64,000 nucleotides of DNA from an uncultured bacterium (GTDB taxonomy: Bacteria; Acidobacteriota; Aminicenantia; Aminicenantales; CALLJL01), in contig CALLJL010000013.1 in assembly GCA_938092135.1 (NCBI GenBank), forward strand, positions 186,001 to 250,000. The letters run 5' to 3'. A program made the translations under genes and the position numbers. Shown one piece after another: positions 1-9,015 of the stretch. The notes below the pieces were generated by a model. That model worked only from the letters and a program-made list of their open reading frames with translations, did no database searches and was not told where the DNA came from. How positions within the stretch are numbered: position 1 is the first letter of the stretch; each line of letters opens with the position of its first letter.

Positions 1-499
1 TGCTGAGATAAGAAAACTCGATAATACTCAATTAGATTTTGATTTAGATGAAAATAATCTCTTTTTCCGTTCAGGCCATCGGATTATCATTTCCAGGCTA
101 ATTGAGACTAAATTTCCCAATTTCGAAATGGTTATTCCCAAAAATAATCCCATTGTGCTTACTATTAACCGAGATGAATTTATTAATGCCATTAGACGGG
201 TGGCATTACTTTCGACTGAAAGATCAAGGGCCATAAAACTGGAAATTGAAAAAGAAAATCTAAGATTATTTTCTTCTAATCCAGAAATTGGGGAAGCTAG
301 AGATGAAATTGAAATTGAGCATCAGGGGCATGATATAGAAATCGGATTTAATTCTCAGTATTTACTTGATTTTTTGGTGAGCGTTGAATCGCCAAGAATA
401 AAGTTTGAACTTAAAGATGAAAATAGTGCTGCTCTTATGACTCCGGAAGATGATGAAGCCAAGCATTATCTTTATGTGCTGATGCCCATGAAATTTTAA
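1..499 (+). CDS. dnaN: DNA polymerase III sliding clamp (beta subunit), 3' part
   Basis: This is the C-terminal 165 residues of the beta sliding clamp, the ring that tethers the replicative polymerase to DNA. The reading frame is open from base 2, so the gene begins upstream of the window and the methionine at base 128 is internal. Recognisable clamp signatures are the ISRLIE..FPNFE..IP segment at the start and the terminal YVLMPMKF, matching the usual LMPMR-type C-terminus of domain III. The gene ends 128 bases before the convergent apbE gene. dnaN usually sits near dnaA and the origin, but nothing in this window shows an origin. Confidence 0.95.
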   Translation, partial: AEIRKLDNTQLDFDLDENNLFFRSGHRIIISRLIETKFPNFEMVIPKNNPIVLTINRDEFINAIRRVALLSTERSRAIKLEIEKENLRLFSSNPEIGEARDEIEIEHQGHDIEIGFNSQYLLDFLVSVESPRIKFELKDENSAALMTPEDDEAKHYLYVLMPMKF

Positions 500-513
500 T
501 TCCAGCCATAAAA

Positions 514-541
514 AAATTAATTTTCTACATAAAATTAATTT
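514..541 (-). terminator. AT-rich hairpin, possible terminator of the rnf-apbE operon
   Basis: Bases 514-524 and 531-541 form a perfect 11-bp inverted repeat with a 6-base loop. Read on the minus strand, the stem is followed by a run of T, as in an intrinsic terminator, about 90 bases after the apbE stop. The stem contains no G or C, so it would be weak. On the plus strand it lacks a U-tract. Confidence 0.35.
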
Positions 542-627
542 AAAAAAATGATTTTAATAAAAAAAGCAAGCGATCAAAATTTTTTAGCCTTTTAAAATAA
601 AGACAAAAAAGACAGGCCTTAAAAAAA

Positions 628-1578
628 TTATTTTAATGGAATAAAGGTAAATTTTTTGCCGGCCGAAATAAGGGAACCATGATCATCGACAATAATGGCT
701 CCATATTCAGGATATTTTTTTAGAAGCTCGCCCGGATCATCGAGGACAAAAACAGCCGTAGCCAACGCATCACAAATAGTAGCTTGAGGGCCGATAACTG
801 TCACACTTTGGCGACCTCGGGCAGGGAAACCAGTTTTCGGATTGAAAATATGGTGATATCTCACTCCTTTAATTTCAAAATAACGCTGATAGTCACCTGA
901 GGTTGCCACTGCCAGATCGGCTATTTCCAAAACGCCCAGAAAGCCCGATTCTCGGGGGTGTTTAATTCCTATGCGCCAGGCCTGATTATCTGGATTTTTA
1001 CCCCAACAGATAAGATCTCCGCCAGCATTAATAAAGCCTCGATCTATTCCTATATTTTTTAAAGCCTGAAATGCCTGATCAATTGCCCATCCTTTGGCTA
1101 TAGCCCCCCAATCTAAAATGACCCCATTAGGAACAATCAATTGGCCTCCTCTTTCTTGTATCTTATCCATACCGATATAAGTTAGAGCTCTTTTTATCTC
1201 ATCTTTTTCAGGGACACGATATCTTTTAGAGCGAAATCCCCAGATATCCGATAAAAGCCCGACGGTAAGATCGAAGGCTCCTTCTGAATCGAAATAAATT
1301 ATTTTAGCCCTACGAAAAAGCTCGCGAACCTCGGGCGACTGATAATCATTAGCTTGGGGAGAGAAAAATCTTTCAGCTCTGGCAAAGGTCTTCCGAACTT
1401 CGTCAACCGCCAGGGCAAACTGATCTCTTGAGCCATAAATCTTGAGGTCACAAATCGTATCAAAAAAAAGAAGAGAAGTATCGTACCATCGGGCTGTCGG
1501 CCGGCAACTCCAATGGAGAAAAAAGGTTAAAAGAAGAGAAAAGAGAAAGAAAGAAAAGAAAAAAGATTGTTTCCTCAA
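628..1578 (-). CDS. apbE: FAD:protein FMN transferase (ApbE)
   Basis: ApbE takes FMN from FAD and links it covalently to threonine in target flavoproteins outside the cytoplasmic membrane. The 316-residue protein has an N-terminal hydrophobic signal (residues 6-25), the family core with DWGAIAKGWAID, INAGGDL and HIFNPKTG, and a C-terminal DALATAVFVL helix typical of the family. Length is normal. It is the last gene of the rnf operon, seven bases after the NusG-domain protein. The natural substrates are RnfG and RnfD encoded upstream in the same transcript. The product is probably membrane-anchored or periplasmic. Confidence 0.93.
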   Translation of the reverse strand: MRKQSFFFSFFLFSLLLTFFLHWSCRPTARWYDTSLLFFDTICDLKIYGSRDQFALAVDEVRKTFARAERFFSPQANDYQSPEVRELFRRAKIIYFDSEGAFDLTVGLLSDIWGFRSKRYRVPEKDEIKRALTYIGMDKIQERGGQLIVPNGVILDWGAIAKGWAIDQAFQALKNIGIDRGFINAGGDLICWGKNPDNQAWRIGIKHPRESGFLGVLEIADLAVATSGDYQRYFEIKGVRYHHIFNPKTGFPARGRQSVTVIGPQATICDALATAVFVLDDPGELLKKYPEYGAIIVDDHGSLISAGKKFTFIPLK

Positions 1579-1584
1579 AGGAAA

Positions 1585-2313
1585 TTAGCCAATCACGGCA
1601 TCCAGCCAGTTCCGACCTTCAATTTCTACCAAGAAATGATTGGGCGCACAGATAATTCTTTCGCCAACAAATTTTATTGGCGATGAAGCCACGCAGATCT
1701 TATGGGGGCAGGTAGAGTCTTCAACGAAAACCTGACCTCCTTCAATTCTGAGAATAACCCGTCCCAAACCGGTATTAATGATCCGGCGAATCGATTGATC
1801 TAGGGATAATCTTTCAATAACTCTGCCGCCTATCCTGATAGCAAGAACTTTCCCAGACTGCAAATAAACAAAAGAGGGTGTCATAGAAGCTATGGTTAAT
1901 GATTTAGTTTCCGGTCTTGCTTGCATTTTTTTCCAGAGAGAAAAAAGCCTGGAAGAGCGGAGATCGCGAATTTTACCTTCCTGAACCAAAGTAAAAGAAG
2001 GTCGGGCCGAATTCAACAAATGGACAAATTTTATGAATATTTCGGCTTTTTTTTCGGGCGCCAGCGCAAATCCTTGATTTTTTAAAAATAAAGCCATCTC
2101 TTGCTGCTTTGGATGGGAAGAAGCGATAAAGAATTTTTGACCGCTGAAAAGATTTAACCGGCTTAATTCGGTTATCAGGATTGGTAAATCGACATGGGGT
2201 TCTTCTGAGATTAAAAAAAGTTCTGTTGAAGGCTGAACAATTTTCTGGTTAAGGATAAAAGGGGAAATGACAGAAGTGGTCACTATGGTTTTGATAAAAT
2301 CTCTTCTATCCAT
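1585..2313 (-). CDS. Tat-exported NusG domain II protein
   Basis: The chosen start is the ATG at 2313, because GGAGG lies five bases upstream; an in-frame ATG at 2325 is possible but its codons contain that ribosome site. The protein (242 residues) starts with DRRDFIK plus a hydrophobic stretch, a Tat-like signal. About residues 35-155 are a region I do not recognise. The C-terminal 75 residues match NusG domain II: a VILRIEGG strand, then CPHKICV and IICAPNH. NusG-II proteins often accompany Rnf and ApbE genes, but their role is unknown. It overlaps the upstream RseC-like gene by 8 bases, which suggests translational coupling. Confidence 0.7.
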   Translation of the reverse strand: MDRRDFIKTIVTTSVISPFILNQKIVQPSTELFLISEEPHVDLPILITELSRLNLFSGQKFFIASSHPKQQEMALFLKNQGFALAPEKKAEIFIKFVHLLNSARPSFTLVQEGKIRDLRSSRLFSLWKKMQARPETKSLTIASMTPSFVYLQSGKVLAIRIGGRVIERLSLDQSIRRIINTGLGRVILRIEGGQVFVEDSTCPHKICVASSPIKFVGERIICAPNHFLVEIEGRNWLDAVIG

Positions 2314-2746
2314 AAAAACCTCCATTGCTTTTTATGATGGCGCAAATTGTAGGGAAGACCCTTTTTTTTGGCCGTCGAAAAATCAGCCAGATGATAAGCG
2401 AGGCTAAGCCAGCGCCGGCGAAAAAGCCTAAGGCTCCAGCGAGACTGGCCGAAAGTCCTGATCGGGAAGAAAGGATTGTGCCGAGGGCAGCGCCGAAAAC
2501 GGATATAAGAATTAGCAGGCTAAAGATGAAAATTAGCTGGCGAGAGTAAGTAGCTTCAGGAATTTCAATTTCAACGATGTCACCAGGTTTGGCTGAAAGA
2601 GGATTGAGAACGCGAAGAAGAGACAACCCTGATTCGCTAATTGAGCACAAAGCCCGAGAAGCGCAGCTGTGGCAAGCTTCTTTTGGCTCGACAATAACTT
2701 CGGCATAGGGCCCTTCAATTTTTTTTACCAGAGCCTCGTCTCTCAT
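2306..2746 (-). CDS. RseC/MucC-family membrane protein
   Basis: A 146-residue protein with the RseC pattern: a short N-terminal beta domain with three cysteines (C25, C28, C34), then two membrane helices (about residues 70-92 and 98-120) and a basic tail. In gammaproteobacteria RseC is linked to sigma-E control and SoxR reduction, and members often sit in rnf operons, as here. The start overlaps the rnfB stop by four bases. The clustered cysteines could bind a metal or Fe-S cluster (inference). A role in Rnf assembly or maintenance is more likely here than sigma-E control, since no RseA/B is visible. Confidence 0.8.
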   Translation of the reverse strand: MRDEALVKKIEGPYAEVIVEPKEACHSCASRALCSISESGLSLLRVLNPLSAKPGDIVEIEIPEATYSRQLIFIFSLLILISVFGAALGTILSSRSGLSASLAGALGFFAGAGLASLIIWLIFRRPKKRVFPTICAIIKSNGGFYG

Positions 2747-3579
2747 GTTTCAGCTCTAAATTCTTTTTTTTCCAATAATTCTTTTTCTTTTTTCAACCGA
2801 CCAATGGCTCCGGTCGGACATTTTTCTATAGCTGGTAATTTTTCAGCTGGAATTTTTTTCCAATCAACTATTCTGGCCAAATTGTCTTCCATTATTATAG
2901 CTTCAGGGCAGGCTCGCACGCAAATATTGCAGGCAATGCAGGCATTCTTACAGACTTTGCGGGCTACAGCGGGCCTGTCTTTCGATCGACAGAAGACAAA
3001 AATATTCCTCTCGATCGGATGAAGCTCAAGTAGATTCCTTGGGCAGGCATCGACGCATTTGCCACATCCGGTGCATTTCTGCTCATCGATAACTGGAAGT
3101 CCATCATCACCCAAGCGCATAGCATCAAAAGGGCAGGAACGGACGCAATCGCCGAGATGTAGGCAACCATAAGTACAAAATTTGTAACCGCCAATGAGAT
3201 GAGCTGCCAAACAGGTGCCTACGCCAAAATATTGGCTTTTTGATGGAGCCGCTTCATGGGTGCCTCGACAATGAAGCCTGGCCACTTTTTTAGTTACCAT
3301 TGCGCTTTCGACTCCAAGAATGGTGGCCAGACGCTGGGCAACTTCATTTCCGCCCACAGGACAGGCATTGGTTTCAGCTTTTCCGGCCAGAAGGGCCTCG
3401 GCCAAAGCCTGACAGCCAGCAAAACCACAGGCACCGCAATTGGCCTGCGGAAGAGCCTCAGCTATTTCCTGCAAGCGCGGGTCGACCTCAACCCGAAGTT
3501 TTCGATAAGCAAAAAAGAGTCCAGCCGATAGGATAAAGGCAATTGTTGCCATGGTGATTATTGGAATTAAAATATTCAT
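2743..3579 (-). CDS. rnfB: Rnf electron transport complex subunit B (Fe-S protein)
   Basis: RnfB feeds electrons from ferredoxin into the membrane Rnf complex. The 278-residue sequence has an N-terminal membrane helix (residues 5-25) and the CGACGFAGC...C cluster domain near residue 47. It is followed by ferredoxin-type cysteine groups: CVRSCP near 149, CTGCGKCVDACP near 170 and CIACNICVRACP near 218. The number and order of clusters match the longer RnfB forms. The gene overlaps both rnfA and the rseC-like gene by four bases. Confidence 0.94.
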   Translation of the reverse strand: MNILIPIITMATIAFILSAGLFFAYRKLRVEVDPRLQEIAEALPQANCGACGFAGCQALAEALLAGKAETNACPVGGNEVAQRLATILGVESAMVTKKVARLHCRGTHEAAPSKSQYFGVGTCLAAHLIGGYKFCTYGCLHLGDCVRSCPFDAMRLGDDGLPVIDEQKCTGCGKCVDACPRNLLELHPIERNIFVFCRSKDRPAVARKVCKNACIACNICVRACPEAIIMEDNLARIVDWKKIPAEKLPAIEKCPTGAIGRLKKEKELLEKKEFRAET

Positions 3580-4151
3580 TTAATTATTCCTGAAAACCCC
3601 ATAAAGGCCAGTGAAATAATTCCGGCAGTAATTAAAGCAATCCCGGCTCCCCGAAGCGGCCGGGGAACATCGGCGAGGTCGAGTTGTTCTCTTATGGCAG
3701 CCATAAGCACAATAGCTAAAGTAAAGCCAATCCCCGCAGAAACGCCAAAAACTACTGTTTCGATGAAATTATAATTTTTTAGAGCTGCTAGAAGGGCTAG
3801 CCCCATAATGACACAGTTAGTGGTAATCAGGGGAAGATAAATTCCCATTGCCTGATAAAGAGGGGGACTGACTTTACGAATAAACATCTCCACAAGCTGA
3901 ACCAAAGCCGCAATGACCAGGATGAAGGAAACAATTTGCAGATAATCTAATCCATAGGGAAGAAGAATCCAGTGGTTAATAATCCAGGAAGCAACTGCGG
4001 TCAAACTCAGGACAAAGGTGACAGCCATACCCATCGAAATGGATGGGCCCAATTTGCGGCTGACACCGAGATAGGGACAGAGACCAAGGAAATAATAGAA
4101 AACAAAATTATTTATTAAAACAGCTGAAATGAAAATAACCAACAAATTCAT
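3576..4151 (-). CDS. rnfA: Rnf complex subunit A
   Basis: RnfA is one of the two homologous membrane subunits that hold an Fe-S centre in the lipid phase. The product is 191 residues with about six hydrophobic helices and the typical start with NNFVFYYFLGLCPYLGVS. That segment includes the conserved cysteine; a second conserved segment, TTNCVIMG, has the other. Length is standard. The ATG overlaps the rnfE stop by four bases, so translation is probably coupled. Confidence 0.95.
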   Translation of the reverse strand: MNLLVIFISAVLINNFVFYYFLGLCPYLGVSRKLGPSISMGMAVTFVLSLTAVASWIINHWILLPYGLDYLQIVSFILVIAALVQLVEMFIRKVSPPLYQAMGIYLPLITTNCVIMGLALLAALKNYNFIETVVFGVSAGIGFTLAIVLMAAIREQLDLADVPRPLRGAGIALITAGIISLAFMGFSGIIK

Positions 4152-4768
4152 ACCCGTTTCTGCCTTTCTTTGATTTTGAAGTCGATAACATTAGAAATAG
4201 CAATAATCAAACCGAGCATAATAAAAGCGCCAGGCGGAAGAAGCATCACCACCCAAGGGGAAAACCATTTGCCTAAGATAGGGTAGCCAAGAATTGTCCG
4301 GTTACCCAGAAGTTCTCTGATCAAACCCATAAGAAGAATTGTTAAGAAATAACCGCCACTCATTCCTAGAGCATCGATAACTGATCGGCTAACCTTATTT
4401 TTTGAAGCAAAAGCCTCAGCCCGGCCAAGAATGATGCAGTTAACCACGATCAAAGGAACGTAAGGACCCATGGCCTTAGAAAGATGAGGGAAATAGGCTG
4501 CAAGAGTGCGGTCGGCAATAGTAACAAAGGTGGCAATAATAACTATAAAGGAGGCAATTCGGACCTGGTTGGGGACTATTTTTCTAATAAGAGAAACGAT
4601 TAAGGAGCTAAAAATTAAAACAAAGGTTACTGCCAGCCCCATAGCCAGCCCATTGATGACAGCGTTACTTACAGCCAGAACCGAACAGAGACCGAGAAGC
4701 TGCCGGGTAATAGGATTTTCTCCCCAAAGGCCTTTAAAGAATTCCTGCTTCCTCGTTTTTTCGGCCAT
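4148..4768 (-). CDS. rnfE: Rnf complex subunit E
   Basis: RnfE pairs with RnfA in the membrane to form the buried iron centre of the ion-pumping complex. The product is 206 residues with about six membrane helices. Family hallmarks are NPITRQLLGLCSVLAVSN near the start and VVNCIILGRAEAFAS around residues 109-123, each carrying a conserved cysteine. The gene lies two bases after rnfG and overlaps rnfA by four. Confidence 0.95.
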   Translation of the reverse strand: MAEKTRKQEFFKGLWGENPITRQLLGLCSVLAVSNAVINGLAMGLAVTFVLIFSSLIVSLIRKIVPNQVRIASFIVIIATFVTIADRTLAAYFPHLSKAMGPYVPLIVVNCIILGRAEAFASKNKVSRSVIDALGMSGGYFLTILLMGLIRELLGNRTILGYPILGKWFSPWVVMLLPPGAFIMLGLIIAISNVIDFKIKERQKRV

Positions 4769-4770
4769 AA

Positions 4771-5364
4771 TTAATGCCTCTCTGATAATTTGCCTTCAGC
4801 CTGCAATTGCCTCGCTTTCTTTATAGCCTCATTAACTATATTTAAAACAGCTTGAGAGGAAATGGTAGCCCCAGTAATGGCATTAACCTCATTGGGTGCA
4901 AGAGAATTTGGATTGTCCACAGGAGGTTTGCGGAGAATCAGGCTTTTCGAGCAATCCCGATTCTTCCAGTACTGCAAAAAAGAAATTTCATCGGTAATTT
5001 TGGCGCCGAGTCCTGGCGTTTCTTTTTGGTCAATAATTATTAGGCTCAAAACTGTGTTTAAGTCAGGGCTGACGCCAACCCCTAAGGAAATTTTATCTTG
5101 AAAACCAGTGCCAGCAGCTTGAAGGGCGTAGCCAATTAAATTGCCAGTTTCATCCCTGTCTTCAAAAATAGCGAAGTCCCGTTCTTCATAGATCATTTTA
5201 ACATTGCTGGCTCCTGGAACAACTTTAAGTGCAGCCATTTCAATTTCATGCTTTTTATTGAAAATAATACGTTCCTTTGTTACCTGCCCGACAATGGCCA
5301 GAAAGCTACCTGAGATAAGGCCGATGGAGGTAAGAGTAACAATCATTCGGGTAGCCAAATTCAT
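4771..5364 (-). CDS. rnfG: Rnf complex subunit G (covalent FMN protein)
   Basis: RnfG is an extracytoplasmic flavoprotein anchored by one N-terminal helix (residues 7-27). The 197-residue sequence has the FMN_bind segment with ETPGLGAKI near residue 116 and the flavinylation motif ITGATISS near residue 165. The threonine after GA is the expected FMN attachment site. The motif ends in SS rather than the more usual ST. ApbE encoded at the end of the operon would perform the modification. Confidence 0.94.
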   Translation of the reverse strand: MNLATRMIVTLTSIGLISGSFLAIVGQVTKERIIFNKKHEIEMAALKVVPGASNVKMIYEERDFAIFEDRDETGNLIGYALQAAGTGFQDKISLGVGVSPDLNTVLSLIIIDQKETPGLGAKITDEISFLQYWKNRDCSKSLILRKPPVDNPNSLAPNEVNAITGATISSQAVLNIVNEAIKKARQLQAEGKLSERH

Positions 5365-6368
5365 TTTTTAGGCCTCCTTTCACCCAAGATGCGCGGCCTC
5401 AGATAATGATTAAAGAGGGGGACAAAAGTGTTCATAAGAAGAATAGAATACATAACGCCCTCAGGTAGCCCACCAAAAAGCCTGATAACTCCAATTATCA
5501 AACCGATGCCGCAGGCATAAAGCCAAATGCCAGCTCGAGTTATAGGCGAGGTGACCATGTCAGTGGCCATGAAAAAGGCGCCGATGATAAGGCCCCCGGC
5601 GAAAAGATGAAAAAGGGGAGGCGCATAACGATCAGGGTTGATCAGCCAAAAAACGGTGGTGAAAGCACTTAAGGAGAGAATAATTCCGGCTGGAATTCTC
5701 CAATCAATGGTTTTTTTGAGAATGAGATAGATGGCCCCGATAAGAAGCGCAGCCGCTGACGTTTCCCCAATACAGCCTCCCACGTTGCCCCAAAAAAGGT
5801 CCTTTAGGGGAGTCAAAGTTCCGAGGGCGATAGCGTTTTGAAATTTTAGATTGCCCAGAGGAGTGGCATAGGTAGCCACATCGACTTTTAATGTTACAGG
5901 CGGAATCCAGGTGGTCATGGCAACTGGAAAGGCGGCCTGAAGAAAGGCCCTTCCGACAAGGGCTGGATTAAAGATGTTATGACCGAGACCACCATAAACC
6001 TGTTTGCCCAGGCTAATAGCTACGGAAGCGCCAATTGCGGCCATCGCAGGGGGAAGAGAAGGTGGCAGGGTAAGAGCCAGCAGAAGGCCAGTTATAGCAG
6101 CCGAACCATCAAGAACTGTTTTTAGTGTCCTTCGTCGAGCCATTAAGCAGAGAACTTCAGTAATCATAGCCGAGGCGGTTGAGATAAGGATCAAAAGAAT
6201 AGCCCGCCAGCGAAAGAAATAGAATGAAGTGGCTACAGCTGGCATTAGACTAATAATGACTCGGTACATTATTTTAGGTGTTGTATCCTTATCCCTGATA
6301 TGAGGTGAGGATTCGATGATTAAAGAAAGTTCCCTTGACTTAGCCTTATCTTTTAAATCGTCTTTCAT
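5361..6368 (-). CDS. rnfD: Rnf complex subunit D (covalent FMN membrane protein)
   Basis: RnfD is the NqrB-like membrane subunit through which ion translocation is thought to occur. The 335-residue product has about ten hydrophobic helices. The GETS motif at residues 201-204 is the likely site of covalent FMN; the conserved ATDMVTSP segment near residue 267 also fits the family. A 30-residue cytosolic start precedes the first helix. It overlaps rnfC and rnfG by four bases each. Confidence 0.94.
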   Translation of the reverse strand: MKDDLKDKAKSRELSLIIESSPHIRDKDTTPKIMYRVIISLMPAVATSFYFFRWRAILLILISTASAMITEVLCLMARRRTLKTVLDGSAAITGLLLALTLPPSLPPAMAAIGASVAISLGKQVYGGLGHNIFNPALVGRAFLQAAFPVAMTTWIPPVTLKVDVATYATPLGNLKFQNAIALGTLTPLKDLFWGNVGGCIGETSAAALLIGAIYLILKKTIDWRIPAGIILSLSAFTTVFWLINPDRYAPPLFHLFAGGLIIGAFFMATDMVTSPITRAGIWLYACGIGLIIGVIRLFGGLPEGVMYSILLMNTFVPLFNHYLRPRILGERRPKK

Positions 6369-7690
6369 GAAGGACTCTTCTTGCGTTTAAGCTTAATTAA
6401 ATAATTCTTACCTAGTCTAATCCAGTGGACAAGTCTAATTTTTGATGGACAAATATATTGGCAACAGCCGCATTCAACACAGTCAAGAGCTCCCCATGAT
6501 TCGGCTTCAGGCCATTTTTCAAATTGAATGAATTTGACGATTTGAGTGGGAACAAGTCCCATGGGGCAGTGATCAACGCAACGACTGCAGCGAATGCAGG
6601 GAAATTCTCCTTCAAGATAAGCCTCTTTTAGAGCGACAAGCCCAGATGACCCCTTAATAATAGGAACATCCAGTAAACTTTGAGCTAAACCCATCATTGG
6701 CCCGCCGAGGATAATAAGACGGGCATGATCAACCAGGCCACCACAATAGGCGATTATGTTGGCTAAGGGAGTACCAATGCGCACTAAAAGATTTTTTGGC
6801 TCCCTAATCATCGGTCCGGTAACGGTGATAGCCCGTTCTATTAAGGGTTTTCCTAGAGCGCAGGCTTCCCAAATAGCTTTAGCGGTGCCAACATTTTGAA
6901 CAAGAACTCCCACATCAAAGGGTAAACCCCCTCGGGGCACTTCTCGATGCAAAAGGGCATAAATCAGATTTTTTTCTGCACCTTGAGGATATTTTGTTTT
7001 AAGAAGGACAATTTCTGCTGGAAAGCCATTAAGGTGCCGCTCGAGCGATTGAGCAGCATCGGGCTTATTATCTTCAATTCCAAAGATGATGCGATTAGCC
7101 CCGACAGCTCGGCGGGCTAACTCGGCTCCCCTAACAATTTCCTCCGGGAATTCAAGCATGAGGCGATGATCAGCTGTCAAGTAGGGCTCGCATTCGCAGC
7201 CATTGATTATAAGGGTGTCAATAGGTTTATCCTTGGGCGGTGAGAGTTTGACGGCTGTGGGGAAGGCAGCTCCGCCGAGGCCAACAATGCCGGCTTCTCT
7301 TACCTTCTGCCTTATTTCTTCAGCTGTCAAGGTCAGAGGATTAGAACAGGGCTTTATTTCTGGACTGGGACGGTCCTGACCATCATTATTGATGACGACG
7401 GCGAGGACAGGATAGCCATTAGGATGAATAATATCTTCAACTGCGGCCACAGTCCCGGAAACACTGGAATGGACATGGGCAGAAAAAACGGCTTTGCCTT
7501 CACCTATTTTCTGGCCTAAAAGAACTTCGTCCCCCTTTTTGACTAAAGGAATCGCCGGCGCTCCAAAATGCTGAAGAAGGGGAATAAAAACTTTTTCGGG
7601 AGAAGGCATAACTTCCAAAGGCTTATGGGAAGTAAATTCTTTGTTTTCTTCTGGATGAACACCGCGCGGAAATGTCTTCTTTTTGGCCAT
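6365..7690 (-). CDS. rnfC: Rnf complex subunit C (NADH/flavin, Fe-S)
   Basis: RnfC is the peripheral, NqrF/Nuo51-like subunit that exchanges electrons with NAD. The 441-residue protein has the N-terminal barrel-sandwich segment, the glycine-rich GIVGLGGAAFPTAVKL motif near residue 135, the NGCECEPYLTADHRLM segment, and two [4Fe-4S] groups CIRCSRCVDHCP and CVECGCCQYICP near residues 367 and 405. It is the first gene of the operon. No good ribosome site precedes the ATG, and the predicted leader is only about 18 bases. Confidence 0.95.
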   Translation of the reverse strand: MAKKKTFPRGVHPEENKEFTSHKPLEVMPSPEKVFIPLLQHFGAPAIPLVKKGDEVLLGQKIGEGKAVFSAHVHSSVSGTVAAVEDIIHPNGYPVLAVVINNDGQDRPSPEIKPCSNPLTLTAEEIRQKVREAGIVGLGGAAFPTAVKLSPPKDKPIDTLIINGCECEPYLTADHRLMLEFPEEIVRGAELARRAVGANRIIFGIEDNKPDAAQSLERHLNGFPAEIVLLKTKYPQGAEKNLIYALLHREVPRGGLPFDVGVLVQNVGTAKAIWEACALGKPLIERAITVTGPMIREPKNLLVRIGTPLANIIAYCGGLVDHARLIILGGPMMGLAQSLLDVPIIKGSSGLVALKEAYLEGEFPCIRCSRCVDHCPMGLVPTQIVKFIQFEKWPEAESWGALDCVECGCCQYICPSKIRLVHWIRLGKNYLIKLKRKKSPS

Positions 7691-7714
7691 TTCAGATGAA
7701 ATAAGAAATAAAAC

Positions 7715-7742
7715 ATTATGCCATTTTAAAAATATTTGTCAA
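7715..7742 (-). promoter_or_regulatory. Sigma70-type promoter of the rnf operon
   Basis: On the minus strand, TTGACA (7737-7742) is followed after 16 bases by CATAAT (7715-7720). Transcription would start near 7708, giving a very short leader to rnfC. The -35 box and the next bases (TTGACAAATAT) are identical to those of the promoter proposed for the porin-cytochrome operon at 31164-31191. Confidence 0.65.
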
Positions 7743-7890
7743 TTTTAACTAAATTTTTTAAGGCTTTTTATTTATTTTCAAATTAAGTCATTCCTAAAAT
7801 AATCTTGATTTCTTAAAACAACCCTTTTCCTACTTGAATCTTCTAATTTCTTATGAAATAAAATAAAAAAATTTATTTTTGGAGCGAATG

Positions 7891-9015
7891 ATGTCCTTGG
7901 AAATAAGGGAAGTTTCCAGTAAGAAAGATCGGAAAATCTTTATTTTTCTTCCCGAAAAAATTCATCGAGGTCATAAAAACTGGGTTCCCCCCATCTGGGC
8001 GGATGAGAAAAAATATTTTGATCCTCAAAAAAATCGTGCCTTTTCTTATTGTGATACGATTATGCTTTTAGCTTGGAGAAATTCGGAGCCGGTGGGCCGA
8101 ATTATGGGCATAATTAACCACCGTTATAATGAATATCGTCAGGAAAAAACAGCTCGTTTTGGTTACCTCGAAGCCTATGAAGATCGAGAAGTTGTAAAGG
8201 CTCTCCTTGACCATGTAGAGAGCTGGGCTCGAAATAAGGGTATGACCAAAATAGTTGGCCCTTATGGGTTTTCTGATCAGGATCCAGAAGGCTTTTTAAT
8301 TCAGGGTTTTGAAAATCGGGCGACCATAGCCACTTATTATAACTTTGAATGGATGCCTCGAATGGTGGAAGAAGCGGGGTATATTAAGGATATAGATTAT
8401 TTTGTTTATAAAATAATTATTCCTAAGGAGCTACCTGATTTTTATCAAAAAATATATGAGAGGGTGACTAAAAGAGGTGGCTTTAAGATCTTGGAATTTA
8501 AAAAAAGAAAGGAGCTTAAACCCTGGGTCAGGCCAATTCTTTCTCTGATGAATGAGTGTTATCTTGCGGGCGAGATTTATGGTTATGCACCCCTGGATGA
8601 AGTGGAAATGGATGAACTGGCTAAGCGCTATCTGCCGGTTATTGATCCCCGCTTTGTCAAGGTGGTTTTAAAGGGAGAAGAGCCGGTGGCTTTTATTGTT
8701 GGCATCCCTGATATGACTGAGGGCATTCAGAAGGCCCGGGGGCGATTATGGCCTTTCGGTTTTATTCATATTTTGCGAGCCGCCCGTCGATCGAAACAGC
8801 TTGATCTTTTGCTGGGAGCGATTAAAGAAAAATATCGAGGCATGGGCCTCGATGTTCTTATGGGAGTGCGAATGCTCCAATCCGCTTGGGAGGCTGGTTT
8901 TGAAATCATTGACACCCATCATGAAATGGAAACAAATTATCTAGTTAGAGCGGAAATGGAAAAAATGGGCGGCGTCATCTATAAGATTTTTCGAGTTTAT
9001 CAAAAAAGCCTTTAA
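7891..9015 (+). CDS. GNAT-like acyltransferase, uncharacterised
   Basis: A 374-residue soluble protein. The best start is the ATG at 7891, six bases after GGAG; an in-frame TTG at 7879 and ATG at 7888 fit less well. The first 150 residues contain a GNAT-like core (LAWRNSEPVGRIMGIINHRYNE, with following aromatic and acidic residues). A second acyltransferase-like half ends with FEIIDTHHEMETNYLVRAEMEKMGG. This is the layout of large bacterial acyl-CoA N-acyltransferase-like proteins annotated only as hypothetical. Substrate unknown. It is divergent from rnfC and stands alone. Confidence 0.65.
   Translation: MSLEIREVSSKKDRKIFIFLPEKIHRGHKNWVPPIWADEKKYFDPQKNRAFSYCDTIMLLAWRNSEPVGRIMGIINHRYNEYRQEKTARFGYLEAYEDREVVKALLDHVESWARNKGMTKIVGPYGFSDQDPEGFLIQGFENRATIATYYNFEWMPRMVEEAGYIKDIDYFVYKIIIPKELPDFYQKIYERVTKRGGFKILEFKKRKELKPWVRPILSLMNECYLAGEIYGYAPLDEVEMDELAKRYLPVIDPRFVKVVLKGEEPVAFIVGIPDMTEGIQKARGRLWPFGFIHILRAARRSKQLDLLLGAIKEKYRGMGLDVLMGVRMLQSAWEAGFEIIDTHHEMETNYLVRAEMEKMGGVIYKIFRVYQKSL

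Noticed and set aside
1-499. Replication origin near dnaN
   Set aside because: dnaN often lies near oriC, but no DnaA-box cluster, dnaA, recF or gyrB is seen here.
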